From: Pseudomonas akapageensis
Lineage (GTDB): Bacteria; Pseudomonadota; Gammaproteobacteria; Pseudomonadales; Pseudomonadaceae
Length of the DNA stretch: 64,000 bases
Assembly: GCF_011355085.1 (NCBI RefSeq)
Contig: NZ_VXCP01000009.1
Span: 23,848 to 87,847 of the forward strand
Direction: 5' to 3'
Shown piece after piece: positions 1-8,719 of this stretch. The translations under genes and the position numbers were made by a program. Under the pieces are notes generated by a model, which ran no database searches, had not been told where the DNA came from, and saw only the letters and a list, made by a program, of their open reading frames with translations. Numbering within the stretch: position 1 is the first letter of the stretch; every line of letters begins with the position of its first letter.

Positions 1-1
1 G

Positions 2-808
2 GCGGCCGAACTGATCAGTCCTATCCAGATCGTGTTCCTGCGAGTGCTGTTCGGTTTCTTCCCGATCCTGGCGCTCGCGCTTTATCGCGGCGTCCTGTGC
101 AAGCAACACCTGCGCCACTGGCCCCATTTCCTTGTCATGTCGATCTTGGCGACCGCGTTGTATTACTACGCCTTCGCAAAGGGGACCGCGCTGCTGCCAT
201 CCAGTGTCGCCGGCATGCTCAGCGGTGCCATCCCGCTTTTTACATTTGTGCTGACGGCGCTGTTTCTAAAGCAAGAGTCGATCAATGTTAGAAAAATCGT
301 CGGCGTGGTATTGGGATTCCTGGGAGTGCTGCTGATCGCTCGCCCTTGGAATACCGGTGCTGGCGGGCTCGATTTGTGGGGCGTGGGCTACATGATTCTG
401 GGGTCGCTCAGCCTCGGAAGCTCGTTCGTCTATGCCAGGCGTTTCATGTCCAATCTGGAAATCACGCCCCTCGCGTTGTCCACGTATCAGGTCGGATTGG
501 CGCTTTTCATTCTCGCGGTGGTGACGCCCTATTCGGGCTTGAGCAACATCGGTCAAAGTGGTGTCGCCTTGGCCGGACTCGTCCTGGGTCTCGGACTGAC
601 AGGCACTGGGGTCGCTTACGTCCTCTATTACTTCATCGTACAGCGCATGGGAGCGGTGCAAGCCTCGACAGTGACATACCTGCCGCCGGTTGTGGCGCTG
701 CTGATCGGGCTACTTGTCGGAGAGGCGCTGCGGGTGATGGATCTGATCGCCATGAGTGCAATTCTCCTGGGTGTGTATGTGATCCAGACGTCTATTCAGC
801 AACGCTAG
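2..808 (+). CDS. EamA/DMT-family permease, 5' end outside the window
   Basis: An open frame runs in from the window edge, so the first few dozen codons are missing. The visible 268 residues are almost entirely hydrophobic helices separated by short basic loops, arranged as two similar halves (roughly residues 1-115 and 125-265). That is the inverted-repeat architecture of the drug/metabolite transporter superfamily with two EamA domains, normally about 290-300 aa and ten helices. It is an inner-membrane exporter or permease. Its substrate cannot be read from sequence, since family members export amino acids, metabolites or drugs. It converges on the MFS gene with only 10 bases between stop codons. 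Confidence 0.85.
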   Translation, partial: AAELISPIQIVFLRVLFGFFPILALALYRGVLCKQHLRHWPHFLVMSILATALYYYAFAKGTALLPSSVAGMLSGAIPLFTFVLTALFLKQESINVRKIVGVVLGFLGVLLIARPWNTGAGGLDLWGVGYMILGSLSLGSSFVYARRFMSNLEITPLALSTYQVGLALFILAVVTPYSGLSNIGQSGVALAGLVLGLGLTGTGVAYVLYYFIVQRMGAVQASTVTYLPPVVALLIGLLVGEALRVMDLIAMSAILLGVYVIQTSIQQR

Positions 809-818
809 CTACCTGCCC

Positions 819-2438
819 CTATGCCCGCCCTTCGCTCGGGTGGTTGAACGCCAGGAAATGCCGCACTACGGGCCTGCCTTCGCCCCGGTGGAAACGCAGC
901 ACTTCGGTCTGGATGTCGGCGTCCGCCCTGGAAACCCGGTGATGCTGACGCAAATGTTCGGCCCAGGACTCGACCTGGAACCATTCGAGCATCAGATCAG
1001 GTTCGGCCGCATCTTCGCTGATGGCCCAGGCGTAGGCGCCATCGCGCCGCCGCTCGGCCGACAGCCGGGCCAGCGCCTTCAAGAAGTCGGCGCGCTCCTG
1101 CGGCAAGACGCGGTATTCGATCTGGATCAGTACCGGTCCCCGATCATGCTCGACCGGTGCCGCCGTCAGCGGCTCGGGCCAGTGTCTGGAGGGCATCAGG
1201 TCGGCCTCACCCTTGGGCAGCTTGAGCCGATGGGCGACCAGGCCCACCACGACCAAGCCGGCGGCACCCGTCAGCAGCGTGAACGGCACGCCGATCAGTG
1301 TCGCCACCGCACCCCAGCTCAGGGTACCTAAGGTCATGGCACCGTTGAACACCGTGAGATACACCGCCAGCGAGCGGCCGCGCACCCAGTTGGGCAGGAT
1401 GGCCTGCGCCACGCCACTGAGGGTGGTCAGCGCAGTGATCCAGGCTGCGCCCAACGCCAGCAAGGCAGCCACCGCCGCCCACTGCGGCGGCGCGAACGAG
1501 AGGAAGGCCATGACCGCCGCCGTCACCAGCGCCGCCACTAACAGCAGGCCGTCGGCACTCAGGTGTGCACGCAGTTTCGGCATGATGATGGCTCCAGCGA
1601 TAGCGCCCAGGCCGACGGCGCCAAGCAGGATGCCGTAAAAGCCGGCGCCACCGCCGAGCAGGCTGCGCGCCACCAGCGGAAGCAGAGCCCAGACCGAACT
1701 GGCCAGGGCGAAGAATACGAAAGCGCGCACCAGGACGACATGCAACTCGCGGCTGGCGCGGGCATAACGTAGCCCCGCTCGGAATGCGCCAGGGAAACGC
1801 TCGGCCAGCACATCCTGCGCGGCCACTGGTCGCCGCCACCACAACAGTGCGCAGATGACGAAAACATAGGTGATGACATCTACCCCATAGGTGAACGCCG
1901 CCCCCAGGCTGGCGAGGATCAGCCCGCCCAGCGCCGGGCCGATGGCGCGGGCGATGTTGATCCCCAGCGAGTTGAGCGCCACCGCGTTCTTGAGGTCTTT
2001 CTTCTCCACCAGTTCGGGCACGATGGCCTGCCAGGTCGGCCCCATCAGCGCCGCGCCGATGCCGCCGAGGAGCGTCAGGGCCACCAGCGAGGTAACCGAC
2101 TGCAGACCGCCGAGTGACAGTAGCATCAGGCAAATGCTGACACTGGCCAGCAGGAACTGGATGACGATCAGGAGCTTGCGCCGGTCGAGGATATCGGACA
2201 GCACGCCGGCGGGAATCGCCAGCAGGAAAATCGGCAGTGTCGCGGCGGCCTGCACCAGTGCGACGGCCACTGGCGACGACGACAGGTCGGTCATGATCCA
2301 GGCGCTGGCGACATCGCGGATGAAGCTGCCGGTGTTGCCGATGATCGTCGCGACCCACAGGACTGCAAAAAACGTCTGCCGCAAAGGCGCGAAACTACCG
2401 GTAGACGCGGAAACGGATTGCGATGATTCCTTGCTCAT
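819..2438 (-). CDS. MFS transporter with C-terminal monooxygenase-like (ABM fold) domain
   Basis: The 539-aa protein begins with a polar leader and has about twelve hydrophobic helices up to about residue 415, with the DRR motif after an early helix (LSDILDRRK) as in MFS_3 exporters of the EntS type. After about residue 435 comes a soluble tail (IQIEYRVLP, LEWFQVESWAEHLRQH) that looks like the small ferredoxin-like ABM/YgiN fold. This fusion recurs in a subgroup of MFS proteins. I chose the ATG at 2438 because it overlaps the DoxX stop as ATGA and gives a normal MFS N-terminus; upstream in-frame codons only read through doxX in another frame. It is the last gene of the 5904-819 operon. It is likely an inner-membrane efflux protein, substrate unknown. 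Confidence 0.85.
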   Translation of the reverse strand: MSKESSQSVSASTGSFAPLRQTFFAVLWVATIIGNTGSFIRDVASAWIMTDLSSSPVAVALVQAAATLPIFLLAIPAGVLSDILDRRKLLIVIQFLLASVSICLMLLSLGGLQSVTSLVALTLLGGIGAALMGPTWQAIVPELVEKKDLKNAVALNSLGINIARAIGPALGGLILASLGAAFTYGVDVITYVFVICALLWWRRPVAAQDVLAERFPGAFRAGLRYARASRELHVVLVRAFVFFALASSVWALLPLVARSLLGGGAGFYGILLGAVGLGAIAGAIIMPKLRAHLSADGLLLVAALVTAAVMAFLSFAPPQWAAVAALLALGAAWITALTTLSGVAQAILPNWVRGRSLAVYLTVFNGAMTLGTLSWGAVATLIGVPFTLLTGAAGLVVVGLVAHRLKLPKGEADLMPSRHWPEPLTAAPVEHDRGPVLIQIEYRVLPQERADFLKALARLSAERRRDGAYAWAISEDAAEPDLMLEWFQVESWAEHLRQHHRVSRADADIQTEVLRFHRGEGRPVVRHFLAFNHPSEGRA

Positions 2439-2878
2439 GATGCTTCTCGCTCTTTCAGGTCCAGCCAGACGACCAGCAGGAATCCGCCCACCAGTCCGAG
2501 ATGCTCGAAGAACGAATTGGCGGCCATGAAGCGCTCTTGCCCGGCCGGCAGTTCCCAGAAACGCAAGGCGATGCCGGTGGCCAGCAAGGTGAACCCCGCC
2601 AGCCCCAGCGCGCCCAGCCAACGCAGCCAGCCGCTGAGGATCATCGCAGAGGCTCCCAGTTCGAGCAGGATCACCAGCACCGCGAACAGCGGTGCTGGCG
2701 ACAAGCCGAAATGGGTCATCTCGCCGATCGCGCCCGGAAAGTCCGTGAGTTTGGCCAGCCCACCTTGCAGATAAGCTGCACACAGGCCGAGGTAGGCGAC
2801 GAAGCGCACGGCGGGCGAGCCGAGCACCGGCCGTACGGCAGCAGTCAGTTTTCGCTCGAATGAATTGGACGTTGGCAT
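2435..2878 (-). CDS. DoxX family membrane protein
   Basis: The 147-aa protein has four hydrophobic helices and the DoxX-type segments GLAKLTDFPGAIGEM, LVILLELGASAMILSGW and a C-terminal FEHLGLVGGFLLVVWLD. DoxX/DoxD relatives are small quinone- or redox-linked membrane proteins, most without a known reaction. It overlaps the MFS start by four bases and follows the amidohydrolase by 13 bases, so the three are co-translated or co-transcribed. Its role in this operon is unknown. Confidence 0.85.
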   Translation of the reverse strand: MPTSNSFERKLTAAVRPVLGSPAVRFVAYLGLCAAYLQGGLAKLTDFPGAIGEMTHFGLSPAPLFAVLVILLELGASAMILSGWLRWLGALGLAGFTLLATGIALRFWELPAGQERFMAANSFFEHLGLVGGFLLVVWLDLKEREAS

Positions 2879-2891
2879 GGGTCAGTCTCCT

Positions 2892-4787
2892 CTACACGGC
2901 CCAGCAGGAGCAGCCCAGGGCACCGAAGAAACTCCTGGCGTCCGACACCGGAGCACTGGAGGCCCAGGCGCGCGCATGGTCATGACCGTGCAGACCGCAG
3001 GAGCTGGCGCAGCCGCATGAAGCCGCGGCCTGGGCGCGCAACGGCGCCAGCGAGTTCCTGCCGGCCCCATCGGGCTCTCCCCAGGCGCCGTAGCCCTTGA
3101 AGGTGCGGGTCGGTGACCAGTCGGGCATGGCTGGCGGGAGCGGGTTATCGTCGAGCGACGCGAATTCGCCCGCGCCGTAGACCACACGCCCTCCGACCAC
3201 GGTCAGGTCGCAGGTGAGGAAGGAAATTTCGTCCTCGGGCACCGTGAAATAGTCCTTGCACGGCACGATCAGGTCGGCGAACTGACCTGCCTGGATACGC
3301 CCCCGTTTGCCTTCTTCATTGGAGAACCAGGCGACGTTCTCGGTCCACATGCGCAATGCCGTCTCCCGGTCGAGCAGATTGCGCTGCGGATACAGGTTCA
3401 GGCCGCCCACCGTCTTGCCAGTGACCATCCAGGACAGCGATACCCAAGGGTTGTAGGAGGCCACGCGGGTGGCGTCGGTACCGGCGGAGACCTTCACGCC
3501 TTTCTCCATCATGCGCTTGACCGGCGGGGTTGCCTCGGCGGCGCGGGCGCCATAGCGCTCGACGAAGTATTCGCCCTGGTAGGCCATGCGGTGCTGCACG
3601 GCGATGCCGCCGCCGAGCGCCGCGATACGGTCGATGGACTTCTCCGAGATAGTTTCGGCGTGGTCGAAGAACCAGTTGATTCCCTGCAGCGGGATGTCCT
3701 GGTTGACCTTCTCGAATACGTCCAGTGCGCGCGTGATGGTTTCGTCGTAGGTCGCGTGCAACCGCCAGGGCCACCTGTTCTGTGCGAGGATGCGTACCAC
3801 TTCTTCAAGTTCGCCCTCCATCTGCGGCGGCATGTCGGGCCGTGGTTGGCGGAAGTCCTCGAAGTCCGCCGCCGAGAACACCAGCATCTCGCCGGCGCCG
3901 TTGTGGCGGAAGTAGTCGTTGCCCTGCTTGTACTTCACGCTTGAGGTCCATTTCAGGAAGTCCTCCTTTTCCTCCTTGGGCTTCTGCGTGAACAGGTTAT
4001 AGGCCAGCCGTACGGTCATCTGGCCCTCGTCGGCCAGCTTCTGGATGACGGCGTAGTCGTCGGGGTAGTTCTGAAAGCCGCCGCCAGCATCTATCACCCC
4101 GGTCACGCCGAGGCGGTTGAGTTCGCGCATGAAGTGGCGGGTGGAATTGACCTGGTAATCGAACGGCAGCTTGGGCCCCTTGGCCAGGGTAGCGTAGAGG
4201 ATCATCGCATTGGGCTTGGCCAGCAGCAGGCCGGTGGGGTTGCCGTTGGCGTCGCGGGTGATCTGGCCGCCCGGTGGCTCGGGCGTGTCCCGAGTGTAGC
4301 CAACGGCGCGCAGCGCGGCACCGTTGAGCAGCGCACGGTCGTACAGGTGCAGCAGGAACACCGGTGTGTCGGGCGCGACCGCGTTGATCTCGGCGATAGT
4401 TGGCAGGCGCTTCTCGGCGAACTGGTGCTCGGTGAAGCCGCCGACCACGCGTACCCATTGCGGTGCGGGGGTGATGGCCACCTGGCGTCTGAGCATGTCC
4501 ATGGCGTCGGCCAGCGAACGCACGCCGTCCCAGCGCAGCTCCAGGTTGTAGTTGAGGCCGCCGCGAATCACGTGGGTATGGTTGTCGAACAGGCCGGGCA
4601 GCACGCTGCGGCGCTTGAGATCGATGATCCGAGTGCCGGAACCTGCCAGGGGCATGATCTCCTGGTCCGATCCCACGGCCAGGAACTTGCCATCCTTGAT
4701 GGCAACGGCGCTGGCAACGGGATTGCTGCGATCGAGCGTGGTGATCTGACCATTACGGAAAATAATCTCGGGAACGGAATCGGTCAC
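2892..4787 (-). CDS. YtcJ-like metal-dependent amidohydrolase with Cys/His-rich tail
   Basis: The 631-aa protein belongs to the Amidohydro_3 (YtcJ) group. Visible features are an N-terminal beta-sandwich (IIFRNGQITTLDR), the metal motif HTH at residues 70-72 (LPGLFDNHTHV), a His-containing segment in mid-protein (WFFDHAET) and the late Asp motif (VSAGTDATR). I chose the GTG at 4787 because a good AGGAG lies 8 bases upstream; the longer frame from 4859 overlaps the XapX stop. The last 45 residues are unusual, with CGCASSCGLHGHDH and GCSCW clusters that could bind metal. It probably hydrolyses C-N or C-O bonds in a small molecule. Genes on both sides (isochorismatase fold, XapX, DoxX, MFS) suggest a small catabolic or detoxification operon. 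Confidence 0.85.
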   Translation of the reverse strand: MTDSVPEIIFRNGQITTLDRSNPVASAVAIKDGKFLAVGSDQEIMPLAGSGTRIIDLKRRSVLPGLFDNHTHVIRGGLNYNLELRWDGVRSLADAMDMLRRQVAITPAPQWVRVVGGFTEHQFAEKRLPTIAEINAVAPDTPVFLLHLYDRALLNGAALRAVGYTRDTPEPPGGQITRDANGNPTGLLLAKPNAMILYATLAKGPKLPFDYQVNSTRHFMRELNRLGVTGVIDAGGGFQNYPDDYAVIQKLADEGQMTVRLAYNLFTQKPKEEKEDFLKWTSSVKYKQGNDYFRHNGAGEMLVFSAADFEDFRQPRPDMPPQMEGELEEVVRILAQNRWPWRLHATYDETITRALDVFEKVNQDIPLQGINWFFDHAETISEKSIDRIAALGGGIAVQHRMAYQGEYFVERYGARAAEATPPVKRMMEKGVKVSAGTDATRVASYNPWVSLSWMVTGKTVGGLNLYPQRNLLDRETALRMWTENVAWFSNEEGKRGRIQAGQFADLIVPCKDYFTVPEDEISFLTCDLTVVGGRVVYGAGEFASLDDNPLPPAMPDWSPTRTFKGYGAWGEPDGAGRNSLAPLRAQAAASCGCASSCGLHGHDHARAWASSAPVSDARSFFGALGCSCWAV

Positions 4788-4855
4788 GGTGGATTCTCCT
4801 TTATTGAGTATTTCAGCGACGGCGTTGCGTCCCAGCGAGTGCCGGGCCAGGTTGT

Positions 4856-5128
4856 TCACGTCTTATCTGTATCCTCCGCCTGCTGCCTGGCATGCCGACC
4901 GGGCAACTGACCGAACAGATGGCTGACGGTGTGCGTCTTGTCGCAGGCGGCGTTGAATGCCGTGCCACAGAGCAATTGTTTGCCGATCGGAATGATCTGC
5001 TCGCCGGCCAGGATGCCGAGCAGCCCGACCAGGGCCACTAGTGGCGGCGCTGGTGAGCGCACGTTGAGCAGACTGTAGACGACGCCGACCAACAGGCCGG
5101 CGCCCAGGGACAGGGCATAGAGTTTCAT
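4856..5128 (-). CDS. XapX (DUF1427) small membrane protein
   Basis: The 90-aa protein has two hydrophobic helices and the conserved XapX sequence SLGAGLLVGVVYSLLNVRSP followed by PPLVALVGLLGILAGEQ. The family takes its name from the xap region but has no established activity. The C-terminal third is a polar tail (AACDKTHTVSHLFGQLPG). A GAGGTG ribosome site lies just before the ATG at 5128. It sits between the isochorismatase-like gene and the amidohydrolase in one operon. Confidence 0.85.
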   Translation of the reverse strand: MKLYALSLGAGLLVGVVYSLLNVRSPAPPLVALVGLLGILAGEQIIPIGKQLLCGTAFNAACDKTHTVSHLFGQLPGRHARQQAEDTDKT

Positions 5129-5211
5129 GCTTCACCTCGTTGCCGATTCCCCCGTGGCGCGGAGCCATCGGCCGGCATGCGCCCGACGACTCCTGCCACG
5201 GGATGGGTGGT

Positions 5212-5904
5212 TTACTTGGCCGGGTTGGGGCCGATGCGCTCGCCGTGTTGCACGCGCTCCGGAGCCTTGTGCACCATGGTGTAGGCATAATCCACGCCCA
5301 TGCCGTAAGCGCCGGAGTGTTCCTTCACGATCGCCATCACGTCGTCGTAGGTTTCCTTGCGTGCCCAGTCGCGCTGCCATTCGAGCAGCACCTGCTGCCA
5401 GGTCACCGGTACGATGCCGGCCTGGACCATGCGGTCCATGGCGTACTTGTGCGCCTCGACCGAGGTGCCGCCGGAGGCGTCGGCGACCATGTAGATTTCA
5501 TAGTCGGTGTCGTTCAGGCACGACAGCGCGAAGGTGGTGTTGCACACCTCGGTCCACAGGCCGGAGACGACGATCTTCTTGCGGCCTGCGGCGGCGTGCC
5601 TGGCCAGCGCATCGCGCACGTTCTGGTCGTCCCAGGAGTTCATCGAGGTACGTTCGAGGATCTTGTTCTCGGGGAACACGGCCAGCAGCTCGGGATAGGT
5701 GTTGCCGGAGAAACCTTCGGTCTCGACGGTGGTGATGGTGGTGGGGATGTCGAACGCCTTGGCAGCCTTGGCCAGACCCACGACGTTGTTCTTCAGGACC
5801 TGGCGGTCGATCGACTGCACGCCGAAGGCCATCTGCGGCTGCTGGTCGATGAAGATGACCTGGCTGTTCTGCGGAGTCAGGACATCGAGATATTTGTTGG
5901 ACAT
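5212..5904 (-). CDS. Isochorismatase-family hydrolase, YcaC-like
   Basis: The 230-aa cysteine hydrolase has the isochorismatase Rossmann-like fold: a first strand ending in FIDQQPQMAF (Asp20) and the nucleophile loop SGLWTEVCNTT (Cys121). Arg85 stands where classical isochorismatases have Lys, as I recall for YcaC-type members. YcaC-like proteins form octamers with unknown physiological substrates. GGAG precedes the ATG at 5904. It is first in a five-gene minus-strand operon and diverges from the LysR gene at 6106, its likely regulator. A real isochorismate role is unlikely without siderophore genes nearby. Confidence 0.87.
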   Translation of the reverse strand: MSNKYLDVLTPQNSQVIFIDQQPQMAFGVQSIDRQVLKNNVVGLAKAAKAFDIPTTITTVETEGFSGNTYPELLAVFPENKILERTSMNSWDDQNVRDALARHAAAGRKKIVVSGLWTEVCNTTFALSCLNDTDYEIYMVADASGGTSVEAHKYAMDRMVQAGIVPVTWQQVLLEWQRDWARKETYDDVMAIVKEHSGAYGMGVDYAYTMVHKAPERVQHGERIGPNPAK

Positions 5905-5959
5905 GGTAGATCTCCTTCAACGATTGAACGGGTTCGAAAGCGGCAATTCGTTTTGACGG

Positions 5960-6021
5960 AGTAACTATAGGTAGTCGAATCTATGTTGTGAATGGAATTG
6001 ATGGAAAACCATTATTTCCAT
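5960..6021. promoter_or_regulatory. Divergent promoter region with LysR-type inverted repeat
   Basis: ATGGAAA (6001-6007) and TTTCCAT (6015-6021) form a perfect inverted repeat with a 7-base centre between the hydrolase operon and the LysR gene, a typical LTTR site. On the minus strand a possible promoter reads TTCACA, 17 bases, TATAGT (the -10 near 5963-5968), firing into the hydrolase gene. The site lies just upstream of that -35, where an activator would bind. The repeat is seen directly; binding is inferred. Confidence 0.55.
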
Positions 6022-6105
6022 ATTTGATTTGATTGGTGGCGATTTTCATGCCGATCGTTGAGAATCCTATCGAGTCAATGTGATCGGATCATTTCCAGGA
6101 CTGCC

Positions 6106-7035
6106 ATGAAGAAACTGCCGGATCTCGAAGCCTGGGCGATCTTCGCCAAGGTGACGGAAACGGGCTCCTTCGCCCGGGCCGCGAGCGAACTCGGCCTGTC
6201 GCAAGCCACTGTCTCCAAGGCCATCACTCGCCTGGAAGGGCGCATGAAGACCATGCTGTTCCATCGTACTTCGCGGCGGATGTCGCTGACCGAGAGTGGC
6301 CACGCCGCGCTGGATCGTGCCGCGCGCATCCTGGCTGAAGGCGAGGCGGTCGAGGCCGAGGTGGCCGAGCAGTCGACCAGCCTGCGCGGGCTCATCCGGG
6401 TTACGGCGCCGATGTCGTTTGGCGTCTCGCACCTGGCGCCGATATTGCCGGATTTCATGGCGCGCCACCCCGACGTGGTGCTCGACGTTCATTTCAGCGA
6501 CGAGATGATCGACCTGGTTGCCCAGGGGTTCGACATGGCCCTGCGGATTTCGACTCTGGCCGACTCCAGCCTGCTGGCCCGGCGTCTGTGCACCGTGCGC
6601 ATCCTGCTGGTCGGCGCGCCGGCCTACTTCGAACGCCATGGTCGTCCCGGCCACCCGCGCGACCTGGCCGGGCACCGCGCGTTGAATTACAGCTATTCGC
6701 GCGGCGGCAGTAGCTGGCGTTTCTGCCACAAACGGCATGGGGAGTTCGCCCAGGCAATGCCTGTGTCATTGCTGGCCAACAATGCCGAAGCTCTGGCCCC
6801 GGCCTTGCGGGCGGGGCTGGGCCTGGCGCTGCAGCCCGAATTCCTGGCCTGGGAGGACCTGCAGTCGGGGGCGCTGGAGACGATGATGGAGGACTGGCAG
6901 GTGGAGCCGATCGCGCTGCACATCGTGACTCCGCCTGGGCGCAGCCGTCCGGCTCGCGTGCAAATGCTGATCGACTACCTGGTCGAGTGCTTCGCTAGTG
7001 CGCCGTGGGCGCAGGTTGGCGGGAAGTTGGAGTGA
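6106..7035 (+). CDS. LysR-family transcriptional regulator
   Basis: The 309-aa protein has an N-terminal winged helix (LEAWAIFAKVTETGSFARAA, then ELGLSQATVSKAITRLE) and a C-terminal periplasmic-binding-like effector domain beginning near residue 92 (RVTAPMSFGVSHLAPILPDF). The ATG at 6106 is preferred over an in-frame start at 6058 because an AGGA lies a few bases upstream and the helix-turn-helix then begins at the usual position. It is divergent from the isochorismatase-like operon, with an inverted repeat between them, so it most likely controls that operon and itself. The effector is unknown. Confidence 0.88.
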   Translation: MKKLPDLEAWAIFAKVTETGSFARAASELGLSQATVSKAITRLEGRMKTMLFHRTSRRMSLTESGHAALDRAARILAEGEAVEAEVAEQSTSLRGLIRVTAPMSFGVSHLAPILPDFMARHPDVVLDVHFSDEMIDLVAQGFDMALRISTLADSSLLARRLCTVRILLVGAPAYFERHGRPGHPRDLAGHRALNYSYSRGGSSWRFCHKRHGEFAQAMPVSLLANNAEALAPALRAGLGLALQPEFLAWEDLQSGALETMMEDWQVEPIALHIVTPPGRSRPARVQMLIDYLVECFASAPWAQVGGKLE

Positions 7036-7072
7036 GTTGCCATTGCTGCCTTTGGCGAAGGGCAGCTTGCGA

Positions 7073-7206
7073 CCCTGTGGGAGCGGGCTTGCCCGCGATT
7101 CAGACGCCGCGGTCGGTCTACATCACCGCGGTGATGCCATCGCTGGCAAGCCAGCTCCCACAGGGTTTACCCCTACATCGATGTCGGCTCCTGGCCGGAA
7201 GCTGCC
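7073..7206. repeat. REP-type inverted repeat pair with conserved 3' tail
   Basis: CCCTGTGGGAGC at 7073-7084 pairs with GCTCCCACAGGG at 7154-7165. The inside contains GGGCTTGCCCGCG and two ACCGCGGT-like cores, which is the common pseudomonad REP/BIME design. It is followed at 7180-7206 by a tail (GATGTCGGCTCCTGGCCG...) that recurs at 42867-42893 and 56061-56087. It fills the gap between the converging LysR and FadL-type genes and could act as a transcript-end hairpin. Confidence 0.85.
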
Positions 7207-7249
7207 CTTGGGGCGAGGTCACCTTGGAGCTGCTTGAAGCCGGCAGGCA

Positions 7250-8569
7250 TTAGTAGCGATACGTCGCCTGCACTGAAACTCCATTCGCACTATTTTCATA
7301 TTTGGCATTGTATTCCGGTTGCAGACCAGAGTTGTTCGCCTGATTGACCGAGACTTTGGAATCCCAGAGATAACCGTAAGCAAAGTCTATCGTCAGATCG
7401 GGATTCGGCGAAAAAGCGCCGCCCAAGGTCACGGCTTGGCGGTTACCAACCGGAACGCGCACACTGCGGTCGGCATTCCTGATTGGCGACGGATCATAGG
7501 CGTAGCCTGCACGCAGCAGCCATTGTTGGTTCAATTGATAGGATGCGCCAACGGCCGTGGCCCAGGTGTCGCGCCAGTTCATTTCTTCGATCACACTTCC
7601 CAGGCCAGCCGCCTGGCCTACGGGGGAAAGACCGCTGTTGACTACCTCGATCTTCTGGATTCGGCTCCAACGTTTCCAGGTGGTCCCCAGGTATCCCGTC
7701 CAGCGACTATTGAAATGATGGGTAATGGACGTGTCCACGGATTCGGGCATTGTGAGGTCTAGTTTGTTGTCATACTTTCCGTCCAGTGGAATAACGCTTG
7801 GGGAGCCAGAAACTTCAGTATGCCCTTCAAGTTCATAGTCTACCTTCGAGTGATAGTTGATCCCCCAACGGGTTGCCTCAGTAAAGTCAACCAGGATGCC
7901 GACGTTGTAGCCAAGTGCGGTGTCATCGCCTTTGATCGTGACCAGTGTGTCCTGGCCGTTGTTCAGGGCGCCGGTGGCCAGGTAATTCTGCAGCTTTGCA
8001 TCGAAATGGTTCAGGGTCGGTCCGCCACCAATGGACAAGTAATCATTGATCCGATAGGCGATGGTGGGCTGCAGGGTGATCTCCTTGGTCGAACTATAGG
8101 AACCATGGTAACGGCCCTGAAAAGTGCTCTCGTAGTCATTGATCAGACCACTCGGAACATAGAGGCCCAGGCCAATCGAAAAACGATCATCAAGCGGCGT
8201 CGACATATAGGCAAAGGGCACGACCCCCAACGGTACCGAGTCCCCCTTGTTCGTTCCTGGGGCACTGCTCTGCGCATCACTGATGTCGTCGCTCGCCGAG
8301 ACGACCGCGGCCCCGCCGGAAATCTCGCTGCGCTTCAATTTGGTCAAGCCTGCAGGGTTGCCAAAGATGGTGCTGGCATCCAGCGCGGAAGAAGATCTTC
8401 CGGCATAAGCAGTTCCCGCGCTGCTCGCACTTTGTTCGTTCAAGGCAATGCCATTGGCCCCCGCGCTTGTGGAAGCGCTGATTATTGCCGCGGCACCTGC
8501 GAATTTGATCCAGGAAGACACTTCTCGCACAGCTGAGTGGCACGGGGTTGCACGGTTGCTCGGTTTCAT
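7250..8569 (-). CDS. FadL/TodX-type outer-membrane transporter
   Basis: The 439-aa protein has a signal peptide (hydrophobic stretch around residues 22-36, cleavage probably near SAGANG). It is followed by the OMPP1/FadL/TodX N-terminal plug sequence GIALNEQSASSAGTAYAGRS, the NPAGLTKL motif and many alternating beta strands ending in an aromatic residue (VSVQATYRY). Such proteins let hydrophobic or aromatic compounds cross the outer membrane. A GAGGTG site precedes the ATG. It lies downstream of the acyl-CoA synthetase gene in the same direction, separated by a hairpin at 8668-8693, so it may be transcribed separately. The context suggests uptake of the island's aromatic or fatty substrate. 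Confidence 0.88.
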   Translation of the reverse strand: MKPSNRATPCHSAVREVSSWIKFAGAAAIISASTSAGANGIALNEQSASSAGTAYAGRSSSALDASTIFGNPAGLTKLKRSEISGGAAVVSASDDISDAQSSAPGTNKGDSVPLGVVPFAYMSTPLDDRFSIGLGLYVPSGLINDYESTFQGRYHGSYSSTKEITLQPTIAYRINDYLSIGGGPTLNHFDAKLQNYLATGALNNGQDTLVTIKGDDTALGYNVGILVDFTEATRWGINYHSKVDYELEGHTEVSGSPSVIPLDGKYDNKLDLTMPESVDTSITHHFNSRWTGYLGTTWKRWSRIQKIEVVNSGLSPVGQAAGLGSVIEEMNWRDTWATAVGASYQLNQQWLLRAGYAYDPSPIRNADRSVRVPVGNRQAVTLGGAFSPNPDLTIDFAYGYLWDSKVSVNQANNSGLQPEYNAKYENSANGVSVQATYRY

Positions 8570-8667
8570 TTCCCACCTCGTATTGTTTTTATTGATTGGT
8601 GCGCAGGCAAAGCTTCACCTTCCGGTGCACTTGGAAGTTCCGGTTGGAGTTGGTCGAAGTTGTGAAA

Positions 8668-8693
8668 GGCCCTGGCTGACTAGTACCAGGGCC
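8668..8693 (-). terminator. Hairpin after the acyl-CoA synthetase gene
   Basis: GGCCCTGG and CCAGGGCC form an 8-bp perfect stem around a 10-base loop, 27 bases past the synthetase stop codon. Only a short TTT follows on the minus strand, so termination may be partial and allow read-through into the porin gene. Confidence 0.55.
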
Positions 8694-8719
8694 GGGGTGC
8701 CGAACTTACGAAGTCAGGT

